DNA of 64,000 nt from contig NZ_FNCV01000007.1 in assembly GCF_900100455.1 (NCBI RefSeq), forward strand, positions 1 to 64,000, written 5' to 3'. The translations under genes were made by a program, and so were the position numbers. Under the pieces are notes generated by a model. The model saw only the letters and a program-made list of their open reading frames with translations, was not told the DNA's origin and made no database searches. This stretch comes from Roseospirillum parvum (GTDB lineage: Bacteria; Pseudomonadota; Alphaproteobacteria; Rhodospirillales; Rhodospirillaceae). This document shows positions 52,617 through 61,777 of the stretch, piece after piece; the first letter of the stretch is position 1, and each line of letters begins with the position of its first letter.

Positions 52617-55574
52617 TCAGGCCCGGGCCTGCTCGGTGTAGGGGGCTCCCTGGCCGATCAGTCCGGCCAGCACCTGCATCAGGGCATCGCGATCGAACTT
52701 GGCCACGTAGTCGTCGAAGCCGACCTCGCGGCCACGTTCGAAATCCTGCTCGGTGGCGTGGCTGGACAGCGCAACCATGGGGATGCGGGCATAGGTCGCG
52801 CCGCTGCCGCGCACCGCGCTGGCGAGCTCGAACCCACTCATGCCCGGCATCTCGATATCGCTGACGATGGCCGCGAAGCGCTCGCCCTTGCCCAGCAGAT
52901 CCAGCGCCTTGTCGGCGCCCTCGACGGCGGTCACCCGGTAGCCGGCGACCGACAGCAGGGGCGTCAGAAGGTTGCGGAAGAACGGACTGTCGTCGACGAA
53001 CAGGATATGCGGGCCGCTCATCCCCTCGGCCGCGTCGCCGCCGTCGTTGGTGCCGAACCAGTCCCCGAAGGCCTTGGTCAGGTAGTGCCCGGTGTCGATG
53101 ATGTCGGTCGCCTTGCCGCTGATGATGGCCGAGCCGAGGATGCCCGGCTGGTCGGCCTTCAGCTCCACCTTCAGGCGGTCCTCGACGATGTCGACGATCT
53201 GGTCGACGACCAGCCCCATGGAGCGCTCGCGGTCGGAGAAGACGAGCAGCGGCTGGCGGCCCTCGCCGGCCAGCTCGGCCGCCCCGGTCATGGTGACCAG
53301 CGGCATCAACTGGCCGCGATACTGGACCACCGGCGTGCCGTAGGAATGCTCCACGGTGGCCAGGTCGATTTCCTCCAGGCGGGCGACCAGGGCCAGCGGC
53401 ACCGCCTTCAGATCGCGGTTGACGGCGCGGAAGATCAAAAGGCTGGTCCGATCCTCGCCACGGGCCGCCTGCTCCTGGCGCGCCTCGCGCTGTTCGCCAT
53501 GGCCGCTGCCCATCGACACCTCGCCGGTCGCCGAGGCGATGCCGTTGGGATCGAGGATCATGATGACGCTGCCATCGCCGAGGATGGTGTTGCCGGAGAA
53601 CATGGAGATGTGGCGCAGGATGGGGGCCACCGGCTTGACCACGATTTCCTCGGTGTCGAACACCTGATCGACGATGATGCCGAAGGTGTAGGTGCCGACC
53701 TGGGCGACCACGATGAAGGTCTCGCGCGCCGCGGCGGCCGCCTGCTGGGCCTCGGCGTTGAGGCGCACCGCCTCATCCTGGGCCTTCTGGGCGTCGTCCT
53801 GGGCCAGCTTGAGGATCGCCGCGTCGGCGCCGGTCCGGGCCTCGACCGCCTGACGCTTCTCCTCGGCATCGCGACTGGCCGCCTCGGCGGCGGCTTTCAG
53901 CTCCGCCTCCACCACCTCTTTCTTGCGCAGGTTGAGCAGCGTGGACAGCGAGACCAGGGGCAACAGACGGTCGCGCAGGCGCAGCACCGGGGCATCATTG
54001 ATGGTCTCGATGCGGAACTCGCTCTTCTCGGTCACCCGGACCAGTTCCAGCACGCTGATCTGCGGGATGGCGAAGCGCTCGCCGCCGCACTCGACGATCA
54101 GGGCGGAGACGATGGCCAGGGTCAGCGGGATCTTGATGGTGAAGGTCGACCCCTTGCCCGGCGTCGTCTTCAACTCGATGGTGCCGCCGATCTTCTCGAT
54201 GTTGGTCTTCACCACGTCCATGCCGACGCCCCGGCCCGAGACGTTGGTCACCTTCTCGGCGGTCGACAGGCCGGCCTTGAAGATGAACTGGGCCACCTGC
54301 TGGTCGCCCATCGCCTCGACCTCGGATTCGCTGGCCAGCCCGTTGGCGATCACCTTGGCCCGGATGCGGTCCAGGTTGAGGCCGCGGCCATCGTCGGAAA
54401 TCTCGACGATGATATGGCCACCCTCGTGATAGGCGTTGAGCTGGATGACCCCGGTCTCCGGCTTGCCGGCGGCGAGGCGCTCGGCCGGCGGTTCCAGGCC
54501 GTGGTCGCCGGAGTTGCGGACCATGTGGGTCAGCGGATCCTTGATCAACTCCAGCACCTGACGGTCGAGTTCGGTCTCGGCGCCGTACATCTGCAGGTCG
54601 ATCTTTTTGTGCATTTCCAGGCCCAGGTCGCGCACGATGCGCGGCAGCTTGGCCCAGGCGTTGCCGATCGGCTGCATGCGGGTCTTCATCACCCCTTCCT
54701 GCAGGTCGGTGGTGATGTGCGACAGGCGCTGACAGGGGGCGGCGAATTCCGAATCGTCGCGCCCGCGCACCATCTGCAGAAGCTGGTTCCTGGTCAGCAC
54801 CAGCTCGGAAACCAGGGTCATCAGGTTTTCCAAAAGGTCGACGTTGACCCGGATGCTCTGCGAGGCGACCGAGGATTCCTTCTTCGCCTCTTCCTTCGGC
54901 TCCTCGGCCGGCTTGCCCTTGGCAACCGGGGCCGGCGGCGGGGGCGGCGGCGGTTCGGCCGGGGCGGCGGCTTCGGCGGCGGCCTTCTCGGCCGCCATCT
55001 CGGCCGCCATTTCGGCTTCCATCTCGGCCATCGACTTGCCCTTGACGCCCTGCGACTGGGCCTGCTCGACCTCGGCCAGCAGTTCGGCGGCGACCGGGAA
55101 GCCACCGTCACCCAGCACCGGGCCACTCCCCACAGCCGCCCCCGCCGGTTCGCTGGCGGCGGCCGGCGGCGCCCCGGCCGGCGCGGCGTCCGGCAGGTTG
55201 CCCTCGGCGGCGGCGTTGAGCTGCTGGATCAGGTCCTGGTCGTCACCCTCGGGCTCGGTCTCGGTGGCCTCCAGATGGCCCAGGATCTCCTTGATGCGGT
55301 CGATCGAGTTGAGGATCAGGGTGACCGCGTCCGGGGTCACCTCCAACTCGCCGTCGCGGAACTTGCCGAGCACGTTCTCGCCGGCGTGGGCCAGGGTTTC
55401 CAGGCGCGGCAGGCCGAGGAAGCCGCAGGTCCCCTTGATGGTGTGGACCAGCCGGAAGATGTTCGACAGGATCGCCCGGTCGTTGGGGTTCTGCTCCAGA
55501 TGGACCATCTCCACATCGATGGTCTGCAGGCTTTCCGAGGTCTCGGTAAGGAATTCGCTGAGCAGATCGTCCAT
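52617..55574 (-). CDS. cheA: hybrid chemotaxis kinase: CheA with two CheW-like domains and a receiver
   Basis: 985 residues. Hpt with His44 (RLVHTIKGTCGFLG), an Ala/Pro/Glu-rich linker, dimerisation helices (VDLLENLMTLVSELVLTRNQ), and an HATPase with N-box MVRNSGDHGLE, SDDGRGLN and SGRGVGMDVVKTN. A first CheW-like domain is interrupted by about 80 residues of Ala/Glu-rich helix. A second CheW-like domain (LLIFRAVNRDLKAVPLALVA) follows, then a C-terminal receiver (LFVDDSPFFRNL, IVSDIEMPGMSG). No separate cheW gene is in the cluster, so the fused domains may replace it. It is transcribed leftward ahead of cheY, cheB and cheR. Confidence 0.96.
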   Translation of the reverse strand: MDDLLSEFLTETSESLQTIDVEMVHLEQNPNDRAILSNIFRLVHTIKGTCGFLGLPRLETLAHAGENVLGKFRDGELEVTPDAVTLILNSIDRIKEILGHLEATETEPEGDDQDLIQQLNAAAEGNLPDAAPAGAPPAAASEPAGAAVGSGPVLGDGGFPVAAELLAEVEQAQSQGVKGKSMAEMEAEMAAEMAAEKAAAEAAAPAEPPPPPPPAPVAKGKPAEEPKEEAKKESSVASQSIRVNVDLLENLMTLVSELVLTRNQLLQMVRGRDDSEFAAPCQRLSHITTDLQEGVMKTRMQPIGNAWAKLPRIVRDLGLEMHKKIDLQMYGAETELDRQVLELIKDPLTHMVRNSGDHGLEPPAERLAAGKPETGVIQLNAYHEGGHIIVEISDDGRGLNLDRIRAKVIANGLASESEVEAMGDQQVAQFIFKAGLSTAEKVTNVSGRGVGMDVVKTNIEKIGGTIELKTTPGKGSTFTIKIPLTLAIVSALIVECGGERFAIPQISVLELVRVTEKSEFRIETINDAPVLRLRDRLLPLVSLSTLLNLRKKEVVEAELKAAAEAASRDAEEKRQAVEARTGADAAILKLAQDDAQKAQDEAVRLNAEAQQAAAAARETFIVVAQVGTYTFGIIVDQVFDTEEIVVKPVAPILRHISMFSGNTILGDGSVIMILDPNGIASATGEVSMGSGHGEQREARQEQAARGEDRTSLLIFRAVNRDLKAVPLALVARLEEIDLATVEHSYGTPVVQYRGQLMPLVTMTGAAELAGEGRQPLLVFSDRERSMGLVVDQIVDIVEDRLKVELKADQPGILGSAIISGKATDIIDTGHYLTKAFGDWFGTNDGGDAAEGMSGPHILFVDDSPFFRNLLTPLLSVAGYRVTAVEGADKALDLLGKGERFAAIVSDIEMPGMSGFELASAVRGSGATYARIPMVALSSHATEQDFERGREVGFDDYVAKFDRDALMQVLAGLIGQGAPYTEQARA

Positions 55575-55726
55575 GGCGGTTCAGGCCTCCCGGTCGATGG
55601 CGCCACGGCGTGCCGGCGCACGCCCTGTTCGCATCAGGCATTTCCCATGCAGCATAAGCACTGGATGGCCCCAAGGCCAAGCATTTCCCGCCGGCGGCGG
55701 TCGGGTTCATCGACCCGCTGGCCGGC

Positions 55727-56356
55727 TCACCCAGGCCGTGTCAGCGCCAGGACGAGTCCCGGCGCGCCGGCCGCCGTCGGGCTGGCCGTCAGCGTCCAGC
55801 CGTCGACCAGGGCGAGACGCCGGGTATAGGCGGCGTGGGCGGTGCGCGGCCCGTCGCCCGGGGCAAGGCCGCGCAGCACCTCGAGCAGGCTGTCGCGCGG
55901 CGCCCCGGCGCCCCCGCCCAGGCTCACCTCAAGGCGCCCCTGGGCATCGCCGGCCAGGGCCAGGGCGCGACAGCCGGGCAGCGTGTCCAGGCCAACCAGG
56001 GCCACGTTGAGAGCCAGCCGGAGCCCACCCGAAGGGGCCGTCGGATCGATCCCCCAGGCCAGTTCCACAGCCGGCACCTGATGGGCCAGCAGCGCCGCCA
56101 GCAGGTCGCGCCCGGCCGGCCCGGTGAGCGGCGCGCCACTGGCCGTCCAGCCCAGCGCGGCGCGCAGAAAGCGCAGCCGGGCCGACATCGCCCGCTGGCT
56201 GTCGACGATCAGCGACAGGGTGGCGGCATCGGGCGCGCCGCCTTCCTCGGCCAGCAACTCCACGCCGGCGCCGACGGCGCCCAGCGGGCCGGCCAGGTCG
56301 TGGCACAGGCGGGTGGCCAGCAGCTGGGCCAGGGCAAGCTCGGGATCGTCGGGCAT
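55727..56356 (-). CDS. chpT: ChpT-like histidine phosphotransferase
   Basis: 209 residues. His19 in LATRLCHDLAGPLGAVGAGV is the phosphorylated residue of the HPTransfase/ChpT family, followed by a degenerate GHKL-like domain that lacks ATP-binding boxes. ChpT relays phosphate from CckA to CtrA and CpdR in alphaproteobacteria. ATG 56356; the frame extends upstream without homology. It lies 152 bases ahead of cheA on the same strand, suggesting co-regulation of the cell-cycle relay with chemotaxis. Confidence 0.87.
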   Translation of the reverse strand: MPDDPELALAQLLATRLCHDLAGPLGAVGAGVELLAEEGGAPDAATLSLIVDSQRAMSARLRFLRAALGWTASGAPLTGPAGRDLLAALLAHQVPAVELAWGIDPTAPSGGLRLALNVALVGLDTLPGCRALALAGDAQGRLEVSLGGGAGAPRDSLLEVLRGLAPGDGPRTAHAAYTRRLALVDGWTLTASPTAAGAPGLVLALTRPG

Positions 56357-56484
56357 GGGGCGGCTCGGCTTTGTGGCGGACGGCGTTCGAAAGCGCCCAT
56401 GGTAGGCGCTCCCCGCCGCCCGGTCCAGGATCGGCCCGCCGCCGGGGCTGTCGCCCAGGCCCACGGTCGGGTATCCTTCCAGGC

Positions 56485-57483
56485 ATGAACCACCTCGCCC
56501 ACCAGCCCGGCCTGATCGACCCCGGCGGCCGCCGCATCACCTACCTGCGGCTGTCGGTGACCGACCGCTGCGACCTGCGCTGCACCTACTGCATGGCCCC
56601 GCACACCCGCTTCGTGCCGCGCCCCGAGGTGTTGAGCCTGGAGGAGATGGCCCGTCTGGCCGAGGCGGCGGCGCTGGCCGGGGTGCGCAAGATCCGCCTG
56701 ACCGGCGGCGAGCCGCTGGTCCGGCGCGGCGTGATGACCCTGATCGAGCACCTTGGGGCCCTGGTCGCCGACGGCCGGCTCGACGAGCTGACCCTGACCA
56801 CCAACGCCAACCATCTGCCCGCGCACGCCGCCGGGTTGGCCGCCAACCACATCCGGCGGATCAACCTCTCGCTCGATTCGCTCGACCCGGGCACCTACCG
56901 CGCGCTGACCCGGGGTGGCGACCTGGGGCGCGCCCTGGCCGGCCTCGCCGCCGCCGAGCGGGCCGGCCTTGCGGTGCGCCTGAACTGCGTCGCCGGGCCC
57001 TGGCTGGACCTGTCCGAGGCGACCCGGCTGGTCCGCTTCGCCGCCGCACGGGGCCACGCCGTGGCCTTCATCGAGACCATGCCGCTGGGCCCCCAGGCCG
57101 ACGCCGCGCCGGGTCCCGACCTCGCCCCCCTGGCCGAACACCTTAAGGCCACCTTCGACCTCAGGCCGACCCCCGCCGACAACCCCGCCGCCGGTCCCGC
57201 CCGCTGGCTGGTCGGCCCTGGCGGAACGCCCCGGGTCGGCCTGATCGTGCCCTCCGGCCCCGACTTCTGCGCCGCCTGCAACCGCCTGCGCCTGACCGCC
57301 ACCGGCCGCCTGCACCCCTGCCTGGGCCATCCGGCGAGCCACGACCTGAAACCCCTGGTCCGCGCCGGGGCCGACCTGGCCACCCTGGCCCGGGCCCTGG
57401 CCGAGGCGGTGCGGGCCAAGCCGGCCCATCACCTGATGGACAGCCGCCCGCCCGACCACCAGATGAACCACACCGGCGGCTGA
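56485..57483 (+). CDS. moaA: GTP 3',8-cyclase MoaA
   Basis: Radical-SAM enzyme starting molybdenum cofactor synthesis. The N-terminal cluster ligands are C29, C33 and C36 (TDRCDLRCTYCM), the C-terminal cluster Cys are in DFCAACNRLRLTATGRLHPC, and the catalytic C-terminal Gly-Gly is present (HTGG-stop). 332 residues from ATG 56485. The moco theme continues with modD 2 kb on, though no other moa gene is in the window. Confidence 0.96.
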   Translation: MNHLAHQPGLIDPGGRRITYLRLSVTDRCDLRCTYCMAPHTRFVPRPEVLSLEEMARLAEAAALAGVRKIRLTGGEPLVRRGVMTLIEHLGALVADGRLDELTLTTNANHLPAHAAGLAANHIRRINLSLDSLDPGTYRALTRGGDLGRALAGLAAAERAGLAVRLNCVAGPWLDLSEATRLVRFAAARGHAVAFIETMPLGPQADAAPGPDLAPLAEHLKATFDLRPTPADNPAAGPARWLVGPGGTPRVGLIVPSGPDFCAACNRLRLTATGRLHPCLGHPASHDLKPLVRAGADLATLARALAEAVRAKPAHHLMDSRPPDHQMNHTGG

Positions 57484-57561
57484 GACTCCGCCGGCGCTGG
57501 TCGCGGGGCCGGGGGGTGGTTATAGTGGGGGCCGTTCCCGCTGGCCCGACCCGGAGCCCCG

Positions 57562-58329
57562 ATGTCGCCGACCCGCATCGCCTTTGCCGCCGCCGACACC
57601 CAACCGGCCCAGGAGGCATTGGCCCGGCTGGTTGCCCGCTATGGCAACGCCAACGCCGACACGGCCGAGGTCATCGTCGCCCTGGGTGGCGACGGCCTGA
57701 TGCTGGAAACCCTGCACGCCCACCTCGACCGCTGCCCGCCGATCTACGGCATGCACCGGGGCTCGGTGGGCTTTCTGATGAACGACTACACCGAGGACGA
57801 CCTGCCCGAACGTCTGGCCCAGGCCCACCCGGTGGTCCTGCACCCCCTGCGCATGATCACCCGCGATGGCGCCGGCGAGGTGTTCGAGGCGCTGGCGGTC
57901 AACGAGGTCTCGCTGCTGCGCTCGACCCGCCAGGCGGCCAAGCTGACCATCAGCATCGACGGCAAGGTGCGCCTGCCCGAGCTGATCTGCGACGGGGCGC
58001 TGGTCTCCACCTCGGCCGGCAGCACCGCCTACAACCTGTCGGCCCACGGCCCGATCCTGCCCATCGAGGCCAACGTGCTGGCCCTGACCCCGATCAGCGC
58101 TTTCCGCCCCCGGCGCTGGCGCGGCGCCATCCTGCCCCACACCGCCGAGGTGCGCTTCGACATCCTGGAAGCCGACAAGCGCCCGGTGAACGCGGTGGCC
58201 GACTACACGGAAGTGGTCAACGCCCGCTCGGTGACCGTGCGCGAGGACCGGGGCATCTCGCTCAACGTGCTGTTCGACCCGGAGCACAACCTCTCCGAAC
58301 GCATCCTGCAGGAGCAGTTCCAACCGTGA
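57562..58329 (+). CDS. nadK: NAD kinase
   Basis: Phosphorylates NAD to NADP. 255 residues, the alphaproteobacterial short form. The GGDG motif is [13 protein letters not shown], and the second conserved segment is [20 protein letters not shown]. The chaC-like GTG overlaps its TGA, so both are co-translated. Confidence 0.96.
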   Translation: MSPTRIAFAAADTQPAQEALARLVARYGNANADTAEVIVALGGDGLMLETLHAHLDRCPPIYGMHRGSVGFLMNDYTEDDLPERLAQAHPVVLHPLRMITRDGAGEVFEALAVNEVSLLRSTRQAAKLTISIDGKVRLPELICDGALVSTSAGSTAYNLSAHGPILPIEANVLALTPISAFRPRRWRGAILPHTAEVRFDILEADKRPVNAVADYTEVVNARSVTVREDRGISLNVLFDPEHNLSERILQEQFQP

Positions 58330-59054
58330 CCCTGACCCGCGACAGCCTGAAGGCCGGCGCCCTGCAGCAGCGCATCCGCGACATGGGCCTGGACAGCGAC
58401 ACCCTGCTCAGCGAGGAGGAACTGTGCGCCTCGCGCCATGCCACCCTGGCCCAGGCACCGCCCGAGGCGATTCGCGACGGGGTGTGGGTGTTCGGCTACG
58501 GCTCGCTGATCTGGAACCCGGCCTTCCACTACACCGAGCACGCCCTGGGCGCCATCGAGGGCTTCCACCGCGCCTTCTGCCTGTGGACCTCGCTGGGCCG
58601 GGGCACACCGGACAAGCTGGGCCTGGTGCTCGGCCTGGAGAACGGCGGCGCGTGCCAGGGCGTGGCCTACCGGGTGGCGCCCCAGGCGGTGGACGAGGAA
58701 TTGGCCATCGTCTGGCGGCGCGAGATGATCACCGGCGCCTACCGCCCGAGCTGGGTGCCCTTCACCGAGGCGCCCGGCGGTCCCACCCGCCCGGCCCTGG
58801 CCTTTGTCATCAACCACGACCATCCGCGCTACGCCGGCCACCTGCCGGAGGCGACCATCGTCCACCACTGCGCCACCGCCGCCGGCTTCCTCGGCCCCTG
58901 TTCGGAGTACCTGTTCAACACCGTGGCCCACCTGGACGAGCTGGGCATCGCCGACCCGACGCTGAGCCGTCTGGCCGAGGGCGTGCGGGCCCATCAGGCG
59001 GAACACGGGGTGCCCCACGTACCGGAGGACGAGTCGTCCTCACCCGGGGGTTGA
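58326..59054 (+). CDS. chaC: ChaC-like gamma-glutamylcyclotransferase
   Basis: Degrades glutathione to 5-oxoproline and Cys-Gly in the cytosol. 242 residues with the substrate loop [14 protein letters not shown] and the conserved [19 protein letters not shown] and CQGVAYRV segments. The catalytic Glu falls in the [10 protein letters not shown] region. GTG 58326 overlaps the nadK stop by four bases. Together with gshA this gives synthesis and breakdown of glutathione in one window. Confidence 0.93.
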   Translation: MTLTRDSLKAGALQQRIRDMGLDSDTLLSEEELCASRHATLAQAPPEAIRDGVWVFGYGSLIWNPAFHYTEHALGAIEGFHRAFCLWTSLGRGTPDKLGLVLGLENGGACQGVAYRVAPQAVDEELAIVWRREMITGAYRPSWVPFTEAPGGPTRPALAFVINHDHPRYAGHLPEATIVHHCATAAGFLGPCSEYLFNTVAHLDELGIADPTLSRLAEGVRAHQAEHGVPHVPEDESSSPGG

Positions 59055-59179
59055 ACATCCCGTCGCCGGGGCCAGATATTCAACGTTGCCCCCGGCGCCG
59101 CCCCGAATAAATGGGAGACTTTCGGGCGCGCCAGCCGAACCCCGGCCGAGGGGCCCGTTCCTTCCGGGAGGGAAAATCC

Positions 59180-59521
59180 ATGCGCATCCGTCTGCTGGCC
59201 ACGCTGCTGCTGGCCGCCACCGTCGCCGCGCCCGCCATCGCCCAGGCCGCCGAGTGCACGTCCAACAGCTTCCGGCCCACCTTCGTGCGCCACAACATCA
59301 ATTCCCCGCAGGTCTTCTATGTCGAGCCGAGCGGCGGCTTCACCGCCATGGGCTCGCCGCAACAGGCCCAGGACACCTGCATCCAGCGCGGTGTGCGCCA
59401 GCGCATCAGCGGGCGCGACTGCACCAGCCGCAACTGGGGTGATTTCGGCTGCGGCTGCAACATCACGCCGGCCCGCAACAGCACCTGCGCCAACTTCCAG
59501 CGCTTCCTCGGGGTGCGCTGA
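59180..59521 (+). CDS. small secreted Cys-rich protein of unknown function
   Basis: 113 residues from ATG 59180 (GGGAGGGAAAA upstream). A clear signal peptide (MRIRLLATLLLAATVAAPAI, AQA) leaves a mature part of about 90 residues with six Cys (ECTSN, DTCIQ, RDCTS, GCGC, STCAN), enough for three disulfides. I recognise no family. It lies between convergent chaC and modD. The DsbA-like protein in this window could be its oxidant (inference). Confidence 0.75.
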   Translation: MRIRLLATLLLAATVAAPAIAQAAECTSNSFRPTFVRHNINSPQVFYVEPSGGFTAMGSPQQAQDTCIQRGVRQRISGRDCTSRNWGDFGCGCNITPARNSTCANFQRFLGVR

Positions 59522-59542
59522 GCCGGGCCCGTGCACCGGGGC

Positions 59543-60391
59543 TCAGGCCGGCTGAAGGTGCACCTGAACGTCGCGCGGCGCCGCCCGGTAGGGGGTGGAG
59601 GTGACCAGCACCGTCGCCCCCGCCCGGGCGAAGTCGGCGGCGTTGCCGGGACCGATGCCCCCGGCGGCGGCAACCACCGTCGCCGGGGCCACCTCGGCCA
59701 GCCGGGCCACCACCCGGGCCACCGCCGGGGGCGGGAACTTTTCCAGTTGCACCACGTCGGCGCCGGCCCGGGCCACCGCCTCGGCGTCGTCGGCGTCGGT
59801 CACCTCGACCACGACGCGCTTTTCCGGGCAGGCCGCCTTGAGGGCGCCCAGCCACTCGGCCAGCGGCTTGCCGGGGTCGAGGAAGGCGCGGTGCTCGGCG
59901 AACACCAGCACCGTCTCCGACAGCCCCAGGCGGTGCGGATCGGCGCCCCCGGCGAGGATCGCCGCCACCGCCAGGGCGCGGCCGCCGGGCGGCGTCTTCC
60001 GGGTGCAGGCGATGCGCGCCCGCGGGTTCACGGCGCGCGCCGCGGCCACCATGTCGGCCGCCACGGTGGCCATGCCGGCGCTGGTTTCAAGCACCGTCTG
60101 GGCCACCTTCCAGGCGCCGTGCAGAGCCTCGGCCGGGCCCTCGACGGCAAGGATGGGGTCGCCCGGGGCCAGCCGGTCGCCGTCCATGGCGCGCCGCTCG
60201 ACGTGCGCCCCGAGCAGCCCGAACAGCCGCGCCGCCGGGTCCAGCCCGGCCAGCACCAGGGGATCGCGGGCGGCCATGCTCAGGCGCCCCGGACGGCGCC
60301 CGATGCCCAGGGCCCGCGTTGTCAGGTCACCCAGCGGCAGGTCCTCGGCGAGCAGGCGTTCCAGCACGGAGTCGGACAGACGCGGTCCCAT
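59543..60391 (-). CDS. modD: ModD-type quinolinate phosphoribosyltransferase homologue
   Basis: 282 residues with the NadC fold: LLAEDLPLGDLTTRALGIG at the N terminus, IACTRKTPPGGRALAVAAIL, and the C-terminal barrel end VVAAAGGIGPGNAADFARAG. The RKTPPGGR form and the weakened NadC substrate Arg/Lys set suggest ModD, a protein linked with molybdenum transport operons, rather than NadC. ATG 60391 follows AGGAGG and lies two bases after the MFS gene. No modABC genes are visible. Confidence 0.87.
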   Translation of the reverse strand: MGPRLSDSVLERLLAEDLPLGDLTTRALGIGRRPGRLSMAARDPLVLAGLDPAARLFGLLGAHVERRAMDGDRLAPGDPILAVEGPAEALHGAWKVAQTVLETSAGMATVAADMVAAARAVNPRARIACTRKTPPGGRALAVAAILAGGADPHRLGLSETVLVFAEHRAFLDPGKPLAEWLGALKAACPEKRVVVEVTDADDAEAVARAGADVVQLEKFPPPAVARVVARLAEVAPATVVAAAGGIGPGNAADFARAGATVLVTSTPYRAAPRDVQVHLQPA

Positions 60392-60393
60392 TC

Positions 60394-61629
60394 TCAAGAC
60401 GCCTCCTGGGCGGACGTGGGGGTGTGATCGGGCGGCAGCCTGAGGGCGATCAGGTTGCTGACCAGCATGGCGGCGGCCAGGAACCAGAACACCGTGACCA
60501 GCCCGAAGGCATCGGCCAGCAGGCCGCCGATCAGCGGTGCCAGGGCCGACAGCCCGGCCTGCACGCCGAACAGCAGGCTGGTCGCCGAGCCACCCAGGTT
60601 GGCCGGCGTGATGTCCATCATCCACGAATGGATGACCGGCCGGATGGCGTACATGACAAAGCCGAGCACGGTCACCCCGGCGACGAACAGCACCGGCCGT
60701 CCGGCCAGGGCCAGGGCCAGGATGACCACCGTGCTCAGGCCCAGGCCGGCGATCACGATGCGTCGCCGGCCGATGCGGTCCGACAGCACCCCGGCCGCCG
60801 GCCCGGCGATCACCCCGCCGGCCTGCATGGCGGCCAGGGCGGCACCCATGGCCAGCGGCGACAGACCCAGGTCGTTGGCCAGATAGAGCGGCAGGAAAGC
60901 GAGCAGCCCGCTTTGCGCCATGGTGCGAAAGCCGGCCATCAGGGCCAGCCCGAGCACCGCGCGGTCACGCACCACCTTCACCATGCCGCCGAAATAGCCC
61001 GCCAGGCTGACCTGCTGGTGGTCGCCGGCGGCTCCGGTGCGGCGGCTGGCCAGGGTGCGCCACAGCACCCAGGCCACCGCCCCCACCGGCAGCGCCGCCA
61101 GAGCCGCCGCCGGCCCCCAGGCCATCACGGCGAGCAGGGCGCCGGCGGCCAGCGGGGCCAGGGCATCGCCCAGGTTGGCGCCCAGGGCATGGACCGACAG
61201 CACATAGCCCCGGTTGGCCGGATAGCGCCGCGACAGCCAGGAGATGGCCGCCGGGTGCCACAGGTTGTTGCTGGCCGCGATCAGGGCGACCAGCAGGGCG
61301 AGCACGGTGTAGTCCCGGGTCAGCGCGAAGCCGGCCAGCCCCAGGGCGCCGGCGATCAGGGCCACCGTCTGCCACAGCACCCGCCGCCCGGTCACGTCGA
61401 CCAGGAAGCCCGAGGCGATGTTGATCACCACGCTGGTGGCGTGGAACACCGCCACCAGGGCGCCGGCCTGGGCGTAGGACAGCCCCAGGTCCTCGGTGAT
61501 GAAGGGCAGCACGAGGTAGAACACGGCGGCGATCCAGTGGACGCCGGCGTGACCCAGGCCGACCACGGCAACCGGGGCTTGCTCGGGACCGGCCAGACCG
61601 GTCCACTTCAGGGCTTTGGTGACGGGCAC
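60394..61629 (-). CDS. MFS transporter, Fsr-like
   Basis: 411 residues with twelve hydrophobic helices. The N-terminal HAGVHWIAAVFYLVLPFITE, SNNLWHPAAISWLSRRYPA and DRIGRRRIVIAG segments resemble the fosmidomycin-resistance (Fsr) branch of MFS drug and metabolite exporters. Start GTG 61629. A 45-bp dispersed repeat lies in its leader. The tight link to modD suggests a common substrate pathway rather than drug efflux (inference). Confidence 0.88.
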   Translation of the reverse strand: MPVTKALKWTGLAGPEQAPVAVVGLGHAGVHWIAAVFYLVLPFITEDLGLSYAQAGALVAVFHATSVVINIASGFLVDVTGRRVLWQTVALIAGALGLAGFALTRDYTVLALLVALIAASNNLWHPAAISWLSRRYPANRGYVLSVHALGANLGDALAPLAAGALLAVMAWGPAAALAALPVGAVAWVLWRTLASRRTGAAGDHQQVSLAGYFGGMVKVVRDRAVLGLALMAGFRTMAQSGLLAFLPLYLANDLGLSPLAMGAALAAMQAGGVIAGPAAGVLSDRIGRRRIVIAGLGLSTVVILALALAGRPVLFVAGVTVLGFVMYAIRPVIHSWMMDITPANLGGSATSLLFGVQAGLSALAPLIGGLLADAFGLVTVFWFLAAAMLVSNLIALRLPPDHTPTSAQEAS

Positions 61630-61656
61630 GAAACGGTTTCCTGGCAGAAATGTGAA

Positions 61657-61701
61657 AGCAAATCCCGAGCGATCCGGAACGGATCGCGACGACGATTTGC
61701 G
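61657..61701 (-). repeat. 45-bp dispersed repeat, copy 2
   Basis: Reverse complement identical to 48479-48523. It lies 27 bases upstream of the MFS start codon, inside the expected untranslated leader. Its foldable GATCCG-GAA-CGGATC core could influence expression. Confidence 0.95.
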
Positions 61702-61777
61702 TCATTTTCAAGACTCCATGGCCAGGGCTTAGGACACTTCGGCCCGTCTGGCAAACGACGAAGCGCAATCGCCCCCC

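Noticed and set aside
52758-55829. A 1023-codon plus-strand frame opposite cheA
   Set aside because: Pure antisense shadow of cheA with Gly/Leu/Asp/His-rich translation.
59543-60391. nadC (quinolinate phosphoribosyltransferase)
   Set aside because: The RKTPPGGR segment and lack of nadA and nadB neighbours favour ModD, although the fold is the same.
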